Positions 23,547 to 34,174 of a stretch of DNA of 64,000 nt are shown piece by piece. The stretch covers positions 248,001 through 312,000 of the forward strand of contig NW_002476380.1 in NCBI RefSeq assembly GCF_000189635.1, in the 5' to 3' direction. Position 1 is the stretch's first letter, and each line of letters begins with the position of its first letter. The notes below the pieces were generated by a model that worked only from the letters and a program-made list of their open reading frames with translations, had not been told where the DNA came from and ran no database searches. The stretch is from Tetrahymena thermophila SB210. Taxonomy: Eukaryota; Ciliophora; Oligohymenophorea; Hymenostomatida; Tetrahymenidae. The position numbers and the translations under genes were made by a program.

Positions 23547-25126
23547 TCAAATAGATTGATAGTTGAATAGAATCTAATCAAAAATAGCAAGACTCTAAAA
23601 AAATTCTTCTTGAGAGATGCCATATTTTTCATATTAATATAAATATGCTTTTTCTCTATACATTTAATGAGCTCTATTGGAAATAGTTTAAAGTGGCTCT
23701 ACACAAAATTACGAATTAGAAATCATCGATATACTCTTTTCATTGTTATTGAATTGATGTGAATCTTTATAGTACCTATAATTTACCCTCTAATTCTTAT
23801 AAATTAAGGGCTCTGCAAACATTTCAAACTTTTATTTTTAAACATCTATCCCTCTCCCAATTAGTATATTTCCTAAACTCCTAATACCAGAATCTATCTT
23901 TTTACTCCAATTAATATTACTTTCCATACTATTACTTATTTACATTTAAAATATCCTTTTTTCTAAAGCAGACCACTAATCATTTTAAAAACTTTTACTA
24001 GCATCAGGCATTTGTGGAACATTTCTTATACTCAAAATTTTATATCTTGGATCTGTTAGTAACAAATCATAAATATCATTAAAATATCTAAAGTTATTTT
24101 GGAGGCTAGAAAAGTAATTAACTTGTTATTACTAACCAGATGAGTTTTTTTGAGACTCTGGTAGTACAGGAAAGAGTACAGAAGAAAGCTGATGAGCAAT
24201 AACCTATTACACACAAAAAAATATTTACCAAAATATTCTAAATTTTAATGATATTTATTATTACTCTATTCATTTCATTTAAAGAAGGTCTTTTAAGATT
24301 GAGCAGCTTATTGCATATTTCTTCAATCTTATCATTCTCAACTAAAATAATCCCATCTGTATTTTAATATAAGCTTGTTATTGTAAGGACACAATTATAA
24401 CTTTAGAGTATAACTTCTCCTGTCAAATGTGGAGCAACACATACATTCATTTTATTTAACTCAGGGTATTCATCATTTATCATTTCAAGTATAAACGACC
24501 CTAATCCACTTCCAGTACCTCCAGCCAAAGATTATAATAAAAATATTCCTTCACAAAAGTCAATTTATTCTAGCAATTTTTAAAAAGTTTATAGAATTTT
24601 ATCTCTACATTTTAATCCATGTACATTATAACCATAAGCCCAATTATTACCAGAACCTTCCTACTATGTAAAACAATTTGTAGGATCAAATTCCCAAACA
24701 TCATTTTAATGAGAATTCAAACAAGATTATACAACCTTAAAATTAAAAAGCAAATTTAGTCTAATATAAATTCTTTTTAAAAAATAAATTCAATCATATT
24801 TTTGAGTCGAAATGTGTTTATAAAAAATGTATAATGTAATAAATAATATTTTGTTATTTTTAAATTGTTTATATTTTTTTAGCAAGGGATTTTAATGCTT
24901 TTGATTATAAGAAAAAGATGATATTTACCTTAGGTTCCATATCAATTAAAAGTGATTTAGCATAATTTTTAACACCTGATTTTTCTTCTTTCTAGTAAAA
25001 AAATGTGTCTAAAAGTGTTGCTTATGCAGCAGGAGATGAATTTTAGCATTCATTTATTAGGAAATCATAAAAAGAATTACCAAGTTAATTGCCACACTAT
25101 CCTAATTGTACACATACTATCGACAT
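23547..25126 (-). CDS. TUBD1: delta-tubulin
   Basis: Three exons (25126-24929, 24735-24265, 24203-23547) total 1326 nt and 441 residues. It opens MSIVCVQLGQCGNQLG, the delta form of the tubulin nucleotide-binding start. Next come LLIDMEPKVV, EGSGNNWAYGYNVHG and the glycine box SLAGGTGSGLGS; delta-tubulins carry AGGTGSG where alpha and beta have GGGTGSG. TGEVILQSYN and VIAHQLSSVLFP follow, and the C-terminal helix region contains NSQFCVEPLQ and YQYEKYGISQEEF, matching the known delta C-terminus. Delta-tubulin is needed for triplet microtubules of basal bodies and centrioles. A 27-nt stretch at 24106-24132 has GT/AG ends but is open in frame, so I keep it as coding. Symbol follows metazoan usage. 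Confidence 0.95.
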
Positions 25127-25754
25127 TATACAAAATAATTAAAGTTAAAAAATTAAAAATTGTATCTTATTTTTAATTTTAAATGTTAATTTTTAAAAAT
25201 TAAATACGCTCTTTTTTTGTTAAAATAATAGATTTACTTACTTTTAGTGCAATAATATAATTTCAAAAAGTATTTTTTTAAATTAATTCTAAAATGTAAA
25301 ATAAATACATATTTTATTTTTATTATTATCTTACAATATAAAATATTAAATTAATCTAGTTAATAATAGATCATATTTTATTTACTTTTTTCATTAAAAT
25401 ATATTAGTTTCTGATAATTATTACTGTTTTATTTATTTGTATAATTAATTTAAATTGAGTAAGAAATACTTAACAATAAAATAATTTGAAAAATATTTTG
25501 TCAACGTATAATAATTTATCTAAAAAATTATTATTAAATCATATTACTTGTATCCATTTTTAAGGAAATCATAATTCTTAAATTAAATTAAGTGTCTAAT
25601 CTATTTACTAACCTGCCTAATTTAATAATTAGAAGTTTTTTTTTTCTTTAGGTTTAAATTATTTTTTGTATTTAAACTAGTCTTTACAATTGCTAATTTT
25701 TTGAATTTTTATGTGCCATTAAAAATATTTTAATTTTATAAATTAAATTTACAC

Positions 25755-26573
25755 ATTATAGATTCAGTGATTTCTTTAATCTATTTAAAAATACAAAATG
25801 CTAGTTATTATTAAATTAAAAAATTTAATTGAAAGCTATTAAAATAGTGACTCATAATTTCACCTTATAAGATAAATTATGTCTTTTGAGTTAGAAAATT
25901 TAATTTTAATTTCAATTTTATTAAATAATGAAGAATTTTGTTTTCTTTAGTTCTTTATTTATAAGCTTTAGTACTTCAGGCTTGATGTTTATTTCCTAAT
26001 CGTATCAACTAAAAAGGTATGCTAAATTGTATTTATAAAAAAATATTGAATTTTATATCTAAATTCTTTTTTAAAGATTTGAAAACCACTTAAAAAATGA
26101 AGTGTTGAGTGACATCAGTAAATTTAAACTAGTTTAAAAATAAATATAAATTAAATTTAATTATTATAGTTTCAGTAATTTTTTTAATGTATTTAAAAAT
26201 ATAAAATGCTAGTTATTATTAAATTAAAAAAATTAATTGAAAGTTACCAAAATAATTATTTATAATGATACTTCATAAAATAACTTAGGTCTTTTGAGTC
26301 AGAAAATTTAATTCTAATATCAATTTTATAAAATAGTGAGAATTTTCTATTCTTTTATTTATTTATTAAAAAGCTTTAGTACGTCAGGCTTGATGCTTAT
26401 TTCCTAGTCGATTCAACTAGACAGGCATGCAAGTTGTTTTTATAAAAAAAAATGAATTTTATATTTAAATTCTATTTTTTTAAGGATTTGAAAAACACTA
26501 AAAAAATGTAGTGCTGAGAAATATTAGAAATCGTAAACTATTTTAAGAATAAATATAAAATGAATTTTATCAT
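25755..26573. repeat. two tandem 408-bp units containing a conserved GC-richer island
   Basis: Unit 1 begins 'attatagattcagtgattt' at 25755 and unit 2 'attatagtttcagtaattt' at 26163. Similarity runs the full unit. The best conserved and least AT-rich part contains 'ttcaggcttgatg' or 'gtcaggcttgatg', 'ttatttccta' and 'caactaga.aggcatgc' (about 25970-26025 and 26370-26435). In unit 2 this part can form a CTAGT/ACTAG hairpin. No protein frame is shared. Confidence 0.75.
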
Positions 26574-27510
26574 TGATTTATTTTATTGAATAAGATGGTG
26601 TATTTCTTTAGAATTTTCATGATATATTAAAATTTACAATAACTAATTATAAATATCTAGTTTAAATAATTGTTGAAGAATTTAGAGAAGAAGGAAGGAT
26701 AATCAGAAAATTTAATAAATGCCTGAGTTATTCTGACAATCACACAAATTTAATTGTTAATATATATATTTATGTAAATCAATCAGTTTAAATAAAAGCC
26801 TTTTTCTTTACAAATCTCCTTCTAATTTCAACCAAACAAACATATTTTTGTAAATTTCAAATTATTTTATTAAAAATTCAAAACCTTGTTTGGAGCTGCT
26901 TGATGTATGACGAACCTTCACTGTACAAGTTTATAGATGTTACAGCAGTCATGTCTGTATTTAAATTTATTTGTTTATTAATTCATCACTTATATAAGAA
27001 AGTATATATTTATATAAATCTTGTTATTTTTTCAGTGATTATTATAGATAATGTCATAAATAATAGTTTTTGTGAGCTAAATTTACATTTTTATTCTTTG
27101 TAATTGAAAAAAAAACTTTTAAAAACCAAATTAATATTTCATGAAAACATTTGTTAGAGAAAAGCGAATTAAAAAGAGCTTATATTTATTTCTAATATAT
27201 AATTCATATTTAAATTTTTAACATTTTATTTTGAACCTTTGGATTTATTTATTCATCTGTGAATAGAACAAAATTTAGGAGTAATGTTTTTTTTGTGAGA
27301 TAGAGAAAACGAGAGATTTGCATCAAATTTTTTTAAAAAATAATAATTGACAATTTCAATCAGGTATGTATAAGAAGAATAAATTCATCTAATAATTTAT
27401 GAATATAAAAAATAAAAAGTAAGAGTTTGCTTGATTGCTTGCTTGATTAATCAACTAGAAGAGGTGAGAAAGAAGAAAAGAAACAAGTAGTTTGATTAAT
27501 AATTTATATT

Positions 27511-27550
27511 GACAGACAGATAGATATATAGATAAATAGATAGATAGATT
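27511..27550. repeat. GACA/GATA microsatellite
   Basis: Plus-strand 'gacagacagatagata' grades into imperfect GATA units, about 340 bp upstream of the DBF4-like start codon. Confidence 0.85.
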
Positions 27551-27890
27551 GTTCATATCAAAAAAAAAAAAAAATTGAATATTAAATCATATTCAGCAAT
27601 TAATTTGAGAGAGTAGTTTAAAAGTGAAATTAATTGTCTAATTCTTAAATATTGACTGAGTTGACTAATACTACAAATGCATATATTAATCAAAGTCAAT
27701 CGAGAAAATAAAATCAAAAAGTATTAATTAATTTATAAAAGCACACAAAAAAAGCAACTTAGAACTGCTTTCAACTTCATAATCAGAATAAAAGATAAAT
27801 AAGTAAAAAGAAAGAAAAAAAACTAATTAATTAAAAAGAAGACTACTTTATAAATATATATATATATAAATCATTAGCATAATATCAAAT

Positions 27891-30800
27891 ATGAACAATA
27901 ATGAAGATCTGAATAATTAAGCAAAGAGGGGAAGAGGACGCCCCAAAGGATCAAAGAATAAACCTAAACTCGGACAAGAAATTTAAGTTTAGAGGAGATA
28001 ACAGTATGTTTTTTATTGATTGAATTAAACAACCTTTATATATGCTTAATATCTGCTGTTATCAGCATGTTTGCATCTATGAAAAAAATTTAGCAAATTG
28101 GTAGCAGCAGTAGCTTATCATAGGTTGATAAATGAATGAATTTATATTTACATTTTTTTTAAATATTTCAAAATAAATCAGGTCTTCATCTATTAAAAAA
28201 ATTCCTCCTAAGATCTCTAAAAAAACTAATAAGAAATAATTAGACACTTACTTTATCATTAAACCAAAAACTGGAGGAAAGTGCTACTATTAAACTGAAA
28301 TAATGGTTGATTATACTCCTTATAAAGAGTAAGCAAATACCCTTCTATGATACTAATTATGTCGTTTTACCTCCTTCTCTCTCTTTCAGATGTAGCTTTT
28401 TCTTCATCCAATGCTAATTATGGTTGGTAGCTTAGCCAAACCAGCTTCTTGATAATCAAAAACAAAAAACCTAATTTTACTACCAAGAAAATTCAAAAGG
28501 GTAATTAGAGTAAATTTAAAAAGAGAAAGAAAGAAATAAATAAATAAAGAGTGAATAAGTTAGTGATAGAGCAAGAGACCGATAGACATACAGAGAGAGA
28601 ATGAGAGGAAGAACTACAAATATTTATATATAAAACACATTTTCGATTCTAATATTATATTTTTATTAATAACTGCAGACATGAATGTTAAGAAAAGGTG
28701 AGTATAGTGCCAAGACTTAACACAGATAATAAACCTCATATTCCTGGCTTTATTATGGATATGGATAGGGTAAATCTATAATTAATATCCTTTATTATCT
28801 AATATTTTAATTAACCCCCCCTTCTCACTGATTTTACTTTCCTTAAACTAGCATATTACACAAAATCATTCTCATTATTTCTTCTTAATAATTTTCTCAA
28901 GAGTTCATTTCTCTACCTAAATTTATATTTCTAATTAGTCTAATTCTTAAAATTGCTCCCTGAATAGTAGCGAGTGATTTCTAAATTAAATTGATTGATT
29001 TGCATGCGTGTTTAGCTTGCTTTATCTATCTATTTCAAACCAAATTTTCACAAAAATATAATTTAAGTGATTAAATTGCATCTTACATTTACATATTTCA
29101 AAATGAAAAACGCACATCATTAACCATTTATTCATAGTTTGGTTGAAACTAAGCAGCTGCTTACAAATATGTATGTATTAATCTCAAATCTAAATCAAAT
29201 GCTAATTATTTAGATCTTTATCTAAATGATTAGTTGGCACAAATTAGAATATTATCCATAAACATTTTTAAAATGAAACTTAGAAGCTAATTATCTTTAA
29301 GAGTCATTATAGCTAGTTGATTTAACTAAGAATAGAGCTAAATAAATTATTCCAAAATTAATAAAATGAATGCTGAACACAAATATAAATATGCAGCCTT
29401 TATTCGCTTTTTGAAATTTTCTCCATGATTAATTTGCTAATAAATGGATGGATGAGTGAGCGAGCGAGTGATTGAATTTATAAAGCTTGTTTTAATATAA
29501 AATTCTTACATAGTAGAACAATTACTTAATAATAAAAACCTATATTTGACAAGATAAATATGAATTTTCAATTAGATCTAGGAAGAAAAAATGAGAGAAA
29601 TGAAATATTTTAGCATAATATGTGGAAGTTTAAATTAATTGGGTCGTTATTTTTTGGTTATTTCTGAACTCTTTCTGGCACAATTTATATTTTTTCAAAA
29701 AAAAAAATCAAAAACAAACAAACAAACTCTATTTGTTCAAATAAAGAAGGAGATAAAGATTTTGTCCAAACAAAAAATATATTAATAAAAAAAATACAAT
29801 AAATAACATATTTTAATTCTAAAATTAGGGTTATTATGAGAAGCATGATTAACGCTACAAGGAAGACCATGAAGCCAAAATATCTGATTACACCAAAGCA
29901 AAAAGCAGACTAGTAAATTTGTTATATTTTTCACTTATTTTAGAATTTTATGCAATACACTGATTTTGTTTGGTAGCTTTATAAATAATTTAGCCTGATA
30001 CAAAACCAAGCGCAAATAAATGGAAAAAAAAAAAAAATTGAATTTGATAACTTGATCATGAATTTAGATCAAAAGGGTTTATTTTATAAATCGATTGATT
30101 GATTGATTAATTTATTTATTATTTAATTGATTTACTTGATTTTCACTAATTAATTTGGAAGAGTATTTAATTTTAATTGAGAGGTAAAATCAGCAATAAC
30201 AAACAAATAAATAAATAAATAGATAAAGAAGAACGTGCTTTTAATTTTGTTTTTCTTATCTTAATTTTATATAATTATAATTGCATTAAATAGCAGGCAT
30301 ATACACATACACACACACACAAAAACACAATTAATTAAATAAATTAGTAAATAAAAAAGCAAATAAACAAAGAATCAAACATATACACACAAACAAATTC
30401 ATTCTTTTTTTTATCTATTTTCTTAATTAATTTACAAATAAATAAAGAATAGCGCTATTCATATATTTGATTATTTCTCTCTCTGCCTTTCTTTTTGATG
30501 ATTTTTTCTTCTTTCAAAATAATTAATTAATATTTTGAAATAAATTAATTAAGTACCACCAAACTTAATTTTTCTTTTTCTTTTTATTTTTCCCTTCATC
30601 AATCATCTAATCATAACTCTTACACATAATTGATCATTTAATTTGTTTATTCATTATAATTTTCTTTTACTTTTTCTTCTACTCTTTTATTATCATCATC
30701 ATTCTTGTTTGTTTGCTTGTGCATAAGATTTTCCACTGATTGATTGATTGATAACAGAGAAAGAAATTAATAATTATCATTTCTTATTTTTTAGCTTTCT

Positions 30801-32933
30801 TTATTTACTCTATTCATCGCGCCCCACCTACTTACTTTATAAACTCTTTCAAAATTCAAAGAATTTTAATTTACTTCTGTACTCGCTCACTCGTTCGCAA
30901 GTACCAAACACGCATCAGTGCATTTCCTAATTTATATATTAGCTTCCTCTTTAAATCTATTCTTTATTAATTCATTTTTTTCATTTATAATCAGTATCTT
31001 CCAAAACCTGGCAAAAGACATAATTACTGCTGTGTCTGCAAGCAATCATATGATGACTATCTTGATGTAATATTTTATTATATTTTTATTTTGCAATTAT
31101 TTTATATTAACTTCAACTGTAAATAAAAAAAATTTTTAAACTGCTATTAATCTTAATTCTGTTGTTTACAACTAATTCTCAAGCAATTAAATCTATAAAA
31201 TCAACGAAAGCAAGCAAGCTAAATTTTTTAATATCATAAAAGATCATTTAAATTGTTGAGTAAAAAAGCTAAATGATAAAAAACTATTATATTTAAATAT
31301 CTAGCAAGCATCAAATTTAAATAATTTGTTTTACAAAGCTTCAAAGGAAGTTGGCTTAAGCAGATAAACTCAAAAAATAACTAAAATAGACATATGTTCG
31401 TTCCTAAAAAATCTATATTATCAAAAAAATACACAACTTTTTTTGAAAAAACGAAAAGAGTAATAAAGATAAATTAATAAACATCAGAGATTGAAAAAAT
31501 AATAACATTAATTAAAATGAAAAGCTCAAAATATGTGAATGAAGAAAAAGCGAACAATTGATAATTTTCTAGTGATCAAAAATATTTTAAATGCCTTGAT
31601 ATACAATCAAAAACAAAATACATTAATAAATCAATCAGCCAATCTATTTATAAATAAATTAATTAAAAATTTGAAAAAAGCAAAATAATAAATTTAAATA
31701 TTATTGTAAACCTTTTAAAATTAATTAAATCAAAAATAGCAGTTTGAAAATCATATTATGATTAGAAAATAAATTTTAGCATAACTTAATTTAAGCCTTT
31801 TTTTAATATAAACAATAAATAGCACGTCTAGTCTAATAGTCACAAGAAAGCTTACAACAATAACGAATTCACAACATATATCATGAATATAAGCAAGTAG
31901 TACGAGCATAACCATAGAAACATCAATAAAGCTTAAGAGTTACCTGATTAATAAACTGATACTCTTACTCAAGATGAGGATGACCTCTAATTGATTGGAT
32001 TCACTGATTCATCCACTTAAAAGTTTGGGTAAAAAATCATTTATTTATCTATTTATATTCTTTTTGATTCAAAAATAAACAAACAAAATTAACCAGCCAG
32101 CAATCATGCAAGAAAAATTTGAATACTTCCTTAAAAATTATAATATTTCTTATCTTTTTTTAAAATATTCTAGAAATAAAATCAATGAAAAACAAAACAA
32201 AGGAAGTCCTAATCAATATATTAATGGAAATGCCTATTAAAACTAAACTCTGATAAAAAAAGCTTAATCATAAATCAACACAAATGATATGAAAGGTCAT
32301 ACTTATATTTAAAAATCAGTAAGTATGATTGCCAAAACTGGACCTATTATTGAAAACAATTTCGAAAGAATGGGTGGATAATATCCTAATCATTCTACAT
32401 AGGCTGCTTGCTTAGGTTTGAGTACCAAAACTTCAAGCACAAACTTCTATGCCTAAATGCAGATGAGCACTAACTAAGCAACCTTCCACTAGGTTCCAAC
32501 TTTCCCCACTAGTGATGAAAATTTAGTTATTTAGGAAGTTATACCTAATTTAAGCAATAACAATAGTCACAACAACAGCTTAAATAACATGAGTAACAAC
32601 AACAATAACACCAACAACCACCAAATTATTAAGAATTCATTCATAAAGCAAAAAATAATACCTGCTCACACTACTGTTAACAACAACCTTTAAGCTCCTG
32701 GCTATATTCTAAATATGAAGAGAAAGGCTGAAAACTACCCTCAATATAACGATACCTTGGAAGCAACACGTAAGTAGTAATTTTAACCAAAAATAATTGA
32801 TCTCACCGAAGATGGAAATGATTCATAAAAACACTCAGCACCTCTTATCGCCACTTAAAATCAAACATAAAACCGCATGCCTTCAGCCAACAGCCAAATG
32901 ATGTATTATCCCTTTGTCGTTTGCAACGATTGA
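27891..32933 (+). CDS. DBF4-type zinc finger protein with AT-hook (candidate Dbf4, Cdc7 kinase regulator)
   Basis: Seven exons (27891-28003, 28182-28328, 28390-28500, 28679-28769, 30995-31066, 31823-32028, 32174-32933) sum to 1500 nt and 499 residues, with every phase consistent. Residues 12-25 (KRGRGRPKGSKNKP) are an AT-hook, which binds the minor groove of AT-rich DNA. Residues 155-187 (YLPKPGKRHNYCCVCKQSYD and on) match the DBF4 zinc finger: C166-x2-C169-x9-H179-x5-H185, split by an intron after D178. The C-terminal half is Asn/Ser/Gln-rich with a basic stretch near IKKAQS. In yeast and animals this finger contacts Cdc7, giving the DDK kinase that fires replication origins. The upstream motif M is not clearly recognisable, so the Dbf4 assignment is an inference from finger, length and AT-hook. 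Intron 4 is 2225 nt, far longer than its neighbours. Confidence 0.75.
28770..30994 (+). other. unusually long intron of the DBF4-like gene
   Basis: The boundaries (AGG|GTAAAT and AATCAG|TATCTT) are phase 0 and restore the zinc-finger frame. Inside are simple repeats: GAGC/GAGT units near 29455-29470, GATT units near 30098-30110, a CA tract at 30301-30321, and ATTA/AAAT tracts. No second gene was recognised on either strand. Confidence 0.65.
30301..30321. repeat. CA-rich microsatellite
   Basis: 'atacacatacacacacacac' inside the long intron of the DBF4-like gene. Confidence 0.85.
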
Positions 32934-34174
32934 GAATCTAAGAAGTTGAAAAAGGTGCAGAAGAGTGACAAGATAAACAAATCTCTTATTTTAATATATT
33001 GATTAACATACTTACATAATAAATAAATAAATACATTCACACTTAAATAAAATGATTAACAGATAGATAGACAGACAGACCTAAGTTTAACATTAACCAA
33101 AAAATAAAAATAAATAAATAAAACTACAAACCAATTAACATATTCTCCTAATATAAATACTATAAAGTTTCTTTTGACTTTTTACTCTTTTCTACTTCCT
33201 CTTTTTCATGAAAACTCATCCACCCACCCACCCACCCATCCAACCAACAAACCAACTATCGATAAATCCTTTCATTCTCATATTAGAAAGGAAAAGATAT
33301 AATTAAATAAACAAAAAAGCAACAAACAAATAAACATTTATATTTATCATAAATCCACTAATAAATATAATAAATAATATATATAAAATAATAATTACCT
33401 TAATATTTCTTATATTTATTAATAATATAATTAATTTTAAAAAGATTTAATACCATCTTTCTCTTATTCATTCTCTCTCATCTCAATGAGAACAGAATGA
33501 CTGAGCAGGTGAGGTGGCTCATATTTAGTGTTTAATAATCTTCTTGTTTATTCAATTCATTATATCTTCTCCTCATAATTAATTAAAATAAATACAGTTT
33601 CATTCAATTACAAAGATCTCATCAAACAATCATAAGGTCTCTTTCTATTTGTCATTTTATTTCATTTTATAAAATTTTAAAAATATATATTACTAATTTT
33701 TTATTTGTTTGTATCTTTTTTTTATCATCATCCATAAAGATTACACTAATATATTAGTTTTTATTTTACAAATTTAAAAATATCCAAGAAATGATTTTAT
33801 TTTTTGAAAGAAAAAATGTTTAAAATAAAACCTATTAACTAATAAAGCAATTTTAAGAATATATTTACTAATAAAAAATTTATTCTCTTTTTATTTTCAG
33901 ATAATAATAATGTAAAATGAACAAACCCTTAGATTAATTATGATATAAATTTAAATACCATAACATATTTAAAAAGTTTTTTAGAATTTAAAAAATTTTT
34001 AAGACAAAAATTCATTTATTTTAAGAATATAGTTTTTATAAAAATAATAAAGAAAGGGGAAAAAAATTAATATGTGTTAGAATATTTATTGATCTAATTA
34101 TTAGTGGATCGAAAGATAAATTATAAAGATTCAAAAAAAATATAATAAAAAAGTCTTACTAATATTTTTTAAAA
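32934..34174. other. intergenic between two plus-strand genes
   Basis: Contains the 3' flank of the DBF4-like gene with AAAT and GATA/GACA repeats (33010-33085), the C-tract described next, and the AT-rich promoter region of the pseudokinase gene. No coding frame was seen. Confidence 0.6.
33220..33241 (-). other. G-quadruplex motif on the minus strand
   Basis: The plus strand has four CCC tracts (33223-25, 33227-29, 33231-33, 33235-37) separated by single A, flanked by CC. The minus strand therefore reads GGGTGGGTGGGTGGG, the textbook minimal-loop parallel quadruplex. It lies about 290 bp past the DBF4-like stop codon, probably in the 3' UTR or just beyond, in DNA that is otherwise nearly free of G or C runs. 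Confidence 0.8.

Larger units (their letters stand above)
25127..27890. other. 2.8-kb divergent intergenic region
   Basis: Holds the 408-bp tandem duplication (25755-26573) and a GACA/GATA microsatellite (27511-27550). No frame with glutamine-coding TAA/TAG and protein-like composition was seen. The last 500 bases, with A/G-rich tracts, look like the long 5' leader and promoter of the DBF4-like gene. The first part should hold the delta-tubulin promoter. Confidence 0.55.

Noticed and set aside
24106..24132. Apparent 27-nt intron in delta-tubulin
   Set aside because: It has GT/AG ends but is a multiple of three and fully open, and reading through keeps the family alignment; treated as coding.
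26640..26760. Possible small RNA in a G/A-richer patch
   Set aside because: Only a weak interrupted stem (GATAATCAG with CTGAGTTAT) and no C/D, H/ACA, U-RNA or SRP signature.
26900..27103. 67-codon plus-strand ORF
   Set aside because: No TAA/TAG glutamine codons, no motif, and AT-driven composition in an intergenic region.
28390..28500. Alternative frame of DBF4-like exon 3 giving a more soluble-looking peptide
   Set aside because: It reaches TGA after the next splice; only the other frame links exons 2, 3 and 4 in phase.
29685..30930. Two ORFs (61 and 60 codons) as a nested gene in the long intron
   Set aside because: Short, hydrophobic, on opposite strands and without ciliate codon use or motifs.
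33240..33262. Chromosome breakage or telomere sequence
   Set aside because: 'ccaaccaacaaaccaac' only resembles the Tetrahymena breakage element; the required AACCAACCTCTTT core is absent and there is no C4A2 telomeric repeat.
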